Shown: one piece after another, positions 55,856 through 64,000 of the stretch
How positions within the stretch are numbered: position 1 is the first letter of the stretch
How the letters are laid out: every line of letters begins with the position of its first letter
From: Sparassis latifolia
Lineage: Eukaryota; Basidiomycota; Agaricomycetes; Polyporales; Sparassidaceae
Direction of reading: 5' to 3'
Assembly: GCA_018466975.1 (NCBI GenBank)
Contig: CM031562.1
Span: forward strand, 2,976,001-3,040,000
Length of the DNA stretch: 64,000 nucleotides
Position numbers and translations under genes: made by a program
The notes under the pieces: model-generated
The model's input: only the letters and a program-made list of their open reading frames with translations
Databases searched by the model: none
What the model was told of the DNA's origin: nothing

Positions 55856-57013
55856 GTTATGAAAGATAATCTTTTCTATCAATAAGTAGCAAATTTTCAT
55901 AAGAATTGCTACTTTTAAGTAGATTTATTTGTAGGTGCATAGATTAACTCAGGATAATTGTAATATAATCTGAGGATAATCTTCTGGATAATCTGAGAAT
56001 AATCTGAAGATTAGCAATAAAATACAATTTTAACTTTGACACTAGCCAGGATTGAACCCTGGACCTTAGGTTGATTTTATAGAATATAATTTCAAGTGAC
56101 ACTTTAGACCACTTGACCATTAGGCCATACATCACAACTATCTTATATTAAATTAGACATCTTTTTCTTGAAAAAGACTTAGCCAAATTCTGTCTATTAG
56201 AAAGAGTAAGTAAAAGACACTTGACTTTTATTATAGATAGACAAGACTTATAGACAAACAGTACTCTGCATCTTATTATAGTCTTGTTCTACAGCTTACA
56301 GTTTTTGTAAACTATCATGCAGTACTATAGAGTATCTTAATATAGTCATCTATAATATATAACAAGTTATTGAGAGACAGTATTTTATTTGTTCATTTTA
56401 GGCTTATACTCTAGAGTCTATTATATTATAGACTGAGCACTTATATATACAAGATCTTTATAGCTATCTTCTAATTGTATAGCAAAGTTCTGTTTTGCTG
56501 AAGTAACTGTAGAAACATATATTCTATTAATTACATATTGTACTACATTATATGAAGGCTGCAAGCATTAGAAAAGACTATAAGACTCAGAGTAATGTTT
56601 GTTTATAAGTCTTGTCTATCTATAATAAAAGTCAAGTGTTTTTTACTTACTCTTTTCTAATAGACAGAATTTGGCTAAGTCTTTTTCAAGAAAAAGATGT
56701 CTAATTTAATATAAGGTAGTTTTGATGTATGGCCTAATGGTCGAGTGGTCTAAAGTGTCACTTGGAATTATATTCTATAAAATCAACCTAAGGTCCAGGG
56801 TTCAATCCTGGCTAGTGTCAAAGTTAAAATTGTATTTTATTGCTAATCTTCAGATTATTCTCAGATTATTCAGAAGATTATCCTCAGATTATCTGGAAGA
56901 TTATATTAAGATTATTCTAAATTAATCTATGCACCTACAGATAAGTCTACTTAAAAGTAGCAATTCTCATGAAAATTTGCTACTTATTGATAGAAAAGAT
57001 TATCTTTCATAAC
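55856..57013. mobile_element. AT-rich fold-back element with tRNA-like sequence in each arm
   Basis: Inverted arms of about 410 bp (55856-56262 and 56596-57013) begin GTTATGAAAGATAATCTTTT and end with its complement; they flank a ~330-bp centre. Each arm carries a tRNA-like block: in the right arm (+) an A box TGGTCGAGTGG at 56738-56748 and a B box GGTTCAATCC at 56799-56808; in the left arm the same on the minus strand (A box 56119-56109, TGGTCAAGTGG; B box 56058-56049). The T-stem CCAGG/CCTGG is intact, but the 5' and 3' acceptor strands do not pair. There is no long ORF, and no target-site duplication could be fixed. Confidence 0.85.
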
Positions 57014-57330
57014 CGACATCACTGACGAGATAGAGTTGGCATGGTGTGCTCTGCCACAGAAGCGGCGTTCAACATTGCCTTTCACCAGACATGAATGCTA
57101 GTGCATACCTACTATCACCTCCCACCACTGTGAAAATACACATACAATGCTTCAGCAGTCACCACACACCATAGAAATGAGGGTAATTGGTGTAAGCCCA
57201 AATGGGCCATCAGCACGTGCATGTTGAGTTGTGGGCGGCCGACGAGGAAATGGACAGAGCACTGCCCGTTGAACTATCGACCCCCTTCACTGCCCCAACA
57301 CAAAAATCTCATCCTTGACATCGAGAAAGC

Positions 57331-60300
57331 ATGCCGGCGAGATTTGTAATTTTGATGGAGCATCAGCCCATACTCTCTGAGAAGCTGCAGTCTTATGACA
57401 TGGCAGATGCCAAGGGTCGCAAGACTCTGGTTCTGAGCTTACGCCAGAAGCTGAAGACACAGTTTGTCGACACATCAAATTATGATGACATCATTGTGGA
57501 AACTGTGAGCAGTGTTTCATGTCTGTGAGGTCCCCACTAACTCTCACCACAGAAAATCCGAGAGTGGCTCAATAACCATGCCCGCCATGCGCAGGAGAAA
57601 GCGACAAAAAAGTGTATGCATGTTTCTGGCAAGCCCAATGTCTTCAAGGTGTGGGATGCGCTGGAGAGGGACAAGGTGACTGAGGCCATGAGAGCACTCA
57701 TGACAGAAAAGGGTTGCAATGCCTTCAAGGTGTGAAGAGTTGCACAGAGTGCCGAATGAGCACAACTGTCCGAGGAGGAGCAGAAGGTGTATGAGAAAAA
57801 GAAGCGGGAGAGATGGCTGAAGGTGGATGATAAGATGGCAGAATGGCACTCCATACCTCCTGTCACGTAGCATAAGGCAAATCCTGACCTAAGACAGGCT
57901 AAGGGAGCAGCGAATGATGCAATATCTGAAGAAGTTCGCCAAGACTATGTGGGACACCATGGGCATTCACATGGCATTCATGCTAGCATATCCGAAGGAA
58001 GCGGGGAGTCTGAAGGTAGAGATGTGAGCATAGACCATCCGACTGTCACCATCTGCTAACCCCGAGTGAAGGGTGGAGGTCAACCACGCCATCACCAATG
58101 GAACTCCATTCGGGACCTATCCTGGGTGGCTGTGTGCTTACCAGCCTCTAGCAAAGGTGTTCTCTGAGTGGGCCAAAGGCGAATACGGTAAGAAGACCTC
58201 AGTTGCATTGTCGCTGGCACACTGACCTGATTCCTTAGGTGCGACTGAGACTACGGTGATGGTGAAGAAGACACCTGCTGATTGCATGCGGGTCATGGAC
58301 AAGATTCAGTTGATGGCCAATGGTTTTCCTCTGCTCTCATCGGTGCTCGAAGGTATGGCGGAGCGCCTCTTAAGGTGATGAAGGTACAAGTTTGAGACTT
58401 CATGAATCATCACTCGGTATGACACTCCCACTGGGTGTTGAGAGATGCTGACCAGTTTACAGCATTGGCGAAGGGTGTTCGAACTGCAAGTCACCATGGG
58501 CGAAGCTGAACAGCATAGATGACATCAATGAGGTTATTCCAGTGGAGATGCTACCTGAGAACTTTCAGTGGATGGATCCTGCAAAGTTGACAAGTGTTCC
58601 CATTCGTGCCCTCCTTGATCACTGGTGGGCATGCCAAGAGGAACATGGACCTGAGCAGACCATGCGATTCACCCAGTACTTCGACAAGGATGGCGAAGCT
58701 GCTCCCACAAGTATGATCCTCTTCCTCCACTTGACAGATCAGCACAGGCATTAGAAGAAGGATCAAAGGCGAGGTCAAGAAGCACTCACACGAAGAAGGC
58801 GGGAAGGTGAAGAAGAAGGGTAAACCTGTGCGCAAGGTCACAGGAAAGCGGCATCGAAGGCGACAAAGGGCAAAGCTGCCCTGGCAGAGCCAAAGGCGGT
58901 GGCGTAAATGCAAGACAAAAGATGCATACGACTTGGAAGGCGATGCCAGAAGCAGCCATGACTCTGATCGGAGTTCGCCAGATATACCCAGCATGGCTTC
59001 CGAAGAAGATACTGCCAGCGATGAAGATTCAGGGGATGGCGAGAGCATGATTGCGAAGAAAGCGAAGGGCAAGGCAGTCACCACCACCAATGGATGTAAG
59101 GCTAACAATGGCGGTGCACCTCAGCGGCGGTAGTGATGGTGCCAAGATGAAGGAAGCGAGGTCTCCAAGACCTTCCTCTGGGCGCACTGCACAGATTTGA
59201 CATGGAGGAGACTGATGAAGCATCGAATGAACTGGAGCCCAGTACAAAGGAGCTGAGGCTTGAGCTTCAGGCCGAGCCCCACATCTCACTGGCGGGAGTA
59301 CTGTGGGAGTACTGTGCCCCACCTCGTCAAAAGGAGAGCGTGTTTCGCCACCCTTTCTGTCGAACCATGATACCAGGATATGCTGAAGCAAGTCAAGATT
59401 GCGACTGTGGTGAGCTCCTTTAGTGGGGATTCATAGCCATCATTGATCATCCGTCATATAGCCCCAGGTGTATCGTTTCGCCAGGTATGATCCAATTCCC
59501 TGGAGCGAATGGTCATATGGCCAGCGCTACCTCCCGCCGTCATTTCATGTGGTGGACAACTTTGACATCGTCGAGAACTGGTTGGGTGACAAACCATGGC
59601 TGACAAAATATCGGTTCTTACATGCACAGGGCATACAACAATCTGCACTCATGATTGGTATGGCACTGAGGACCTCACATGATCTCAGTTCATTGAGGAG
59701 GCGAACCGGCGAACCTTCCCGACTCGTGGCGAACTCGGCGATCTCATTTGACTCAGTAGAGCAGCTGCTTCACTGTTGCGAGATCATTACCTTGGACATG
59801 GTGGAAGGAGCGTCACCCATGCCATGGTGAAGCCAGTGAGCAAGCCTGCCATATGCGGTGCCTCTCAAGGTGGCGATGGCCTTGGGGGCCAGGAGGAGCA
59901 GGAAGGTGATGCCTCTGCAGAACTCACGATGGTGCTGCTACGCTGCCAAAGTTCACAAGGCTCACCAGCCTGCCACCATGGCCGACAACCCAATCATTCC
60001 AAGTGGAGAGATGAAGGGCGAGCCAGGAGACCAGTGGCGGGGCCTCTGATGATGGTGAAGAGGATGATGTGCATGCATCCGTACCTAGCAGTGGTGCTGA
60101 ATGACCACCACTGCCTCCGTTTATACCCAAGACGAGGAAGGCAGCAGTCACAGAAGGCCGTCCATCAGGTCAAGCCAAAGCGCTCCAGGGAAGGTCGATC
60201 ACCGATGCCCTTCAGAGTAATATCCCCAGCAGGATCACTCGCAGTCAGCACAGCCCATTCAGTCATGTTTGTGAACTGGACTCTCATTTACCCTGACATT

Positions 60301-60378
60301 GTCATGAACTGGACTGCCAGCGGACGTTGGCCCATCGGTCTGTGTAAGGAGCTGTCAGCGATCGGCTCATGGCAATGA
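57331..60378 (+). pseudogene. Broken TE-associated protein of unknown function
   Basis: The family is not recognised by name, but a chain of plus-strand fragments reads as one decayed gene. A first exon (MEHQPILSEKLQSYDMADAK, ending NYDDIIVET) joins through a 48-nt intron (57505-57552) to KIREWLNNHARHAQEKATKK and VWDALERDKVTEAMRALMTE. A stop follows the next short segment. Then come QLSEEEQKVYEKKKRERWLK, LKKFAKTMWDTMGIHMAFML, NGTPFGTYPGWLCAYQ, LPENFQWMDPAKLTSVPIRA, a Lys/Arg-rich stretch near 58800-58930, and YDPIPWSEWSYGQRYLPPSF. The end overlaps the leader of minisatellite copy 2 (FVNWTLIYPDIVMNWTA). Stops and frame changes are frequent. It is probably a gene of the same composite element. 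Confidence 0.5.
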
Positions 60379-61270
60379 AGGGAAGGCTGGAGCGATGGGC
60401 CCACCGCCATAGGTATATTTCTGAGCGATCGGCCCACTGCCAGGGGGCTATTATACAGCCATCGGCCCACTGCCATAGGTAGTGTTCTGAGCGATAGGCC
60501 CACCGTCATAGGTAGTGTTCTGAGCGATGGGCCCACTGCCATAGGTAGTTCTGAGCCATTGGCCCACCGCCATGGGGCTATTATACAGCCATCGGCCCAC
60601 CGCCAGAGATATATTTCTGAGCGATCGGCCCACTGCCAGAGGGCTATTATACAGCCATCAGCCCACCGCCATAGGTAGTGTTCTGAGTGATGGGCCCACC
60701 ATCATAGGCAGTGTTCTGAGCGATGGGCCCACTGCCATAGGTAGTGTTCTCAGCCATTGGCCCACTGCCATAGGTATATTTCTGAGTGATCGGCCCACCG
60801 TCACGGGGCTATTATACAGCCATCGTCCCACCGCCATAGGTAGTATTCTGAGCGATGGGCCCACCGTCATAGGTAGTGTTCTGAGCCATCGGCCCACCGC
60901 CATAGGTAGTGTTCTGAGCGATGGGCCCACCGTCATAGGTAGTGTTCTGAGCCATCGGCCCACCGCCATAGGTAGTGTTCTGAGCGATGGGCCCACCACC
61001 ATAGGTAGTGTTCTGAGCCATCGGCCCACCGCCATAGGAGCCATTCTGAGCGATGGGCCCACCACCATAGGTGTATTTCTGAGCCATCGACTGACCACGA
61101 ATGCTGCTATTATACAGCCATCGGCCCACTGCCATAGGTAGTGTTCTGAGCGATGGGCCCACCACCATAGGTGTATTTCTGAGCCATCGGCTGACTGCCA
61201 CGCTGCTATTATACAGCCATCGACCCACCGTCACCGTGGTAGTACTGAGTGATGGGCCCAGTGCCACTAG
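60252..61270. repeat. Minisatellite module, copy 2, 33-bp units
   Basis: The leader CCCATTCAGTCATGTTTGTG to GGAGCTGTCAGCGATCGGCTC is followed by about 26 units (estimated from length) of 33 bp, such as CATAGGTAGTGTTCTGAGC + SATSGGCCCACCG, alternating with a GGGCTATTATACAGCCATCG variant. Because 33 is a multiple of 3, three frames stay open and give repeated 11-residue peptides on both strands. Confidence 0.92.
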
Positions 61271-62520
61271 TTTAGACTTCCTAGGTATATGGTGAGCCAT
61301 GGCTTTACATGCTGGTGATGGCGAGACTCAATTTGCCAAAAAGTCGCCAACCTGGCTCTCCTTCTCTGGCGAAGTTTGTTAAACTTGAAGGTCTGTCTGA
61401 AACTTGTAGAAGAGGACTTATAAAGTGCAGTGCCACCATTCTATAAGTTCCTAGTATATGGCAAGCTGTGACTTTACATCCTGGTAATGGTGTGACTCAA
61501 CTAGTAAAAAACTCGCCATCCTGGCTTTCCTTCTTTGGTGAAGTTTATTAAACTTGGAGGACTCTGAAACTTGTAGAAGAGGACTTATAAAGTGCAGTGC
61601 CACCATTCTATGAGTTCCTAGTATATGGCAAGCCATGGCTTTACATTCTGGTGATGACGAGACTCAATTTGCCAAAAAGTCGCCAACCTGGCTCTCCTTC
61701 TCTGGCGAAGTTTGTTAAACTTGGAGGTCTGTCTGAAACTTGTAGAAGAGGACTTATAAAGTGCAGTGCCACCATTCTATAAGTTCCTAGTATATGGCGA
61801 GCCATGGCTTTACATTCTGGTGATGGCAAGACTCAATTTGCCAAAAAGTCGCCAACCTGGCTCTCCTTCTCTGGTAAAGTTTGGTAAACTTGGAGGTCTG
61901 TCTGAAACTTGTAGAAGAGGATTTATATGAGTTCCTGGTATATGGAGAGCCATGGGTTCACATTCTGGTAAAGGCGAGGCTCAACCAGTAAACACTCGCC
62001 AACCTGCCTCTCTGTCTCTGCAAAGTTCATTAAACATAAAGCACGGTCTGAAACTTGTAGTAGGGATTTATAAAGTGAAGTGCCACCATTCTATAAGTTC
62101 CTGGTATATGGAGAGCCATGGCCTCACATTCTGGTGAATGTGAGACTCAACCAGTAAAAAACTCAGCAATTTGACTCTCCTTTTTTAGCAAAGTTCATAA
62201 AACTTGGAGCATATCTGGAATTCATAGTAGTTGATATATAAAGTAAAGCACCACCATTTCATGAGTTCCTGATAGACGTTGAGCCATGGCTTCACATCCT
62301 GACAATGGCTAAACTTAATCTGGTGATTCTTCACTAACCTGGTGGTTCTTCTCTGGTAAAGTTAATTCAACTTGAAGCACTGTCTGAAATTGATAACAGC
62401 TGTTGTATAAAGTGAAGGGCCACCATGTTATGAGTTCCTGACTGATAGCCAGCCATAGTTTCACACATAAAAATGCTAAACGACCAGCCGGCACTGCTTC
62501 TGTAATGAAGTCTGTATGCA
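61271..62520. repeat. Satellite array, period about 150-172 bp, eight units
   Basis: Units start with a CCTAGTATATGG/CCTGGTATATGG-like sequence followed by GAGCCATGGCTTTACATTCTGG at about 61281, 61450, 61617, 61786, 61936, 62100, 62268 and 62437. The first five are well conserved; later ones decay progressively toward 62.5 kb. Confidence 0.88.
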
Positions 62521-63699
62521 ATGGAGTATCATCTGAAACTTATGGCCAAAGTTATATACTGTGGAGTATGAACTGCAACTTGGAGTACCAATATCATATT
62601 GTGACTTAACAGATATTAATTCTCAATAACAATTAAGTGTAACTCTTTGGAAAGAGCTACACTTATGTTCATATGAAGTGTGTTTTGCTTCTCAGATAAC
62701 TAAATGCCAGATATTTATTAGAAAATGACAGATATATCTTTTTCAAGACAACATGTAGTCAACCGTAATGTTAAGTGATTGGCAAGCTTTACTTCTTAAA
62801 AAACAGCAAAGTTCACTTCAGAAGAGTTAGCAATATTTCACTCCAAGCTCTATAGACTTCTTATAAGCTTGTCAAGAATCTATCTAGCTGTGATATAAGG
62901 TCTATATAATCATCATCATTTAATGTAGATAGAAAAATGTATTAAAGAAGAATCTCAAATGTGTGAAGAAAACACATATAGGAGCATTACGTTCATGTAG
63001 ATGTATGTGCACTCAGAGACTAAAAAGGAAAGTGTGATTCCTTGACCAGTTCAGCAAGTCACGTGAAGTTCATTAAAGGTAGACAATATTGAATTCTTCA
63101 CATAACACTAAGTGATTACAATCAAGACTAACCACAACTTCATATCTTGCATATAAAGTGTTGTACTTTATTACACATAGTATCATGCAGAGAAATGGTA
63201 AGTTGTATGCTGAACTTCTCAAAGTGTTCACAGATCATTAGAATGGCTGTGTGTATCTTGCTAAACTTCAAGAAGTAATGCAAGGCTTCTAATTTAGAGC
63301 ATACAACTGCTGTTATAAGATTTAGTCACTCTTTCATGTTATATATATATAAGATTATCACAGCCAGTTAGCATGCTAACTTGTGAGTATATTTAGGATG
63401 ATTAGATGTGGCTCACAACCAACTACGAAGTCATACAACACTGACATTGAACAGTAATGCAACTGCGGCTCTAAGTTTTGAAAGGCTTAGATACTTCACT
63501 TTATAATAAATAGCAGATTGTTAGCATTGAATCTCAGTGCATCCACACTTTGTACAAACATAGCCTGACATCAGCCAGAAGTCCATATAAAAGGACATCA
63601 CAGTATATAGCCACTGCTACAACTTATAGTCAGTACTTCATATCATATGAAATTTATCAGTGTATGTGAAAAAAGAAGCATCAGGTTGCCAGTTACATT
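62521..63699. other. AT-rich centre between inverted satellite arrays
   Basis: No gene or recognised motif. Weak satellite-like traces (GTGGCTCAC near 63410) suggest highly decayed units. Confidence 0.4.
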
Positions 63700-64000
63700 T
63701 TCACTGTGGCTCACCATCTATAAGGAACACACGAAATGCTGGCACCACTTGATATAACATTTACTGCAATTTTTAAACTGTGCTTCAGGTTATACAACCT
63801 TTACCAGAGAACAAGTGCCAGATTGGTCATTTTGTTCCTGGTTGGGTCTAGCTATTATCAGGATAAGAAGCTGTGGCTCACCATTGATCAGGAACTCAGA
63901 AAGTGATGGCACTTCACATTATGAAATGTCTACTATAAATTCCAGACAGTGCTTCAAGTCTGACTAACTTCACCACAGAAGAAGAGCCAGGTTAATGATG
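63700..64000. repeat. Inverted copies of the satellite unit
   Basis: Two units in the opposite orientation begin CTGTGGCTCACCATCTATAAGGAAC (about 63704) and CTGTGGCTCACCATTGATCAGGAAC (about 63871). They continue through GCACTTCACATTATGAAAT, CAGACAGTGCTTCAAG and AGAGCCAGGTT, the reverse complement of the 61.3-62.4 kb unit. The array runs out of the window. Confidence 0.8.

Noticed and set aside
56722..56822. Functional tRNA gene in the fold-back arm
   Set aside because: A and B boxes are good, but the 5' acceptor strand does not pair with the 3' strand, and no normal anticodon arm was found.
55944..56925. Two similar ~65-codon frames (MMYGLMV...) as a small gene family
   Set aside because: They are the tRNA-like block and flanks of the inverted arms read as protein, so the similarity is due to the arms.
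60572..61300. Repeat protein of 11-residue units (189 and 162 codons)
   Set aside because: This is the minisatellite with period 33; several frames on both strands are open, which argues against selection on protein.

Overview
The window reads as nuclear DNA of an Agaricomycete (mushroom-forming basidiomycete), probably polypore-like. Support: many short introns (46-69 nt, one of 100 nt, almost all GT-AG), F-box-like proteins of the kind expanded in Agaricomycetes, and the TE families present: a chromodomain Ty3/Gypsy element, a MULE-like transposase, a KDZ-type (Kyakuja-Dileera-Zisupton) transposase and a KDZ-linked TET/JBP dioxygenase. Splicing models were assembled by hand from frame, splice consensus and family motifs. 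Those with exon coordinates join in phase from ATG to stop.

Region 1 (1-32.5 kb) is a gene-bearing euchromatic segment. In order it holds a coiled-coil protein of unknown function (-), an F-box-like protein (-), a TA-flanked MITE, the kinetochore subunit Nnf1 (-), a second F-box-like protein with a hydrophobic tail (+), the Tul1/Dsc1 membrane RING E3 ligase (+, 15 exons), riboflavin-pathway RIB3 (+), a Ser/Pro-rich protein of unknown function (-), a GC-rich gene-poor stretch with decayed local duplications (18.8-23.5 kb), an SLC41/MgtE-type Mg2+ transporter (-), a Pic2-type mitochondrial phosphate carrier (+), and a Dal5-like MFS transporter (-). These are unlinked housekeeping functions, not a biosynthetic cluster.

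Region 2 (34.9-44.4 kb) is a repeat nest. A composite repeat contains a near-perfect ~1.8 kb palindrome built from ~20-bp units. Next to it lies a Gypsy relic on the minus strand that has lost protease, RT and RNase H. All six stop codons interrupting its gag and integrase frames are TGA, which suggests decay through CpG methylation and deamination. Two further ORFs of unknown function lie downstream of the chromodomain.

Region 3 (44.7-64 kb) is TE-dominated: a broken MULE-like transposase (+), an intact-looking unknown ORF (-), a KDZ transposase relic (-), a TET/JBP 2-oxoglutarate/Fe(II) dioxygenase with its catalytic residues (-), a ~1.16 kb AT-rich fold-back element whose arms carry tRNA-like Pol III boxes, a broken plus-strand TE-associated ORF, two directly repeated modules carrying a 33-bp minisatellite at both edges of this block, and a ~168-bp satellite array that reappears inverted at the window end. 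The KDZ-TET/JBP block, possibly one composite unit bounded by the minisatellite modules, is the most interesting part of the window.
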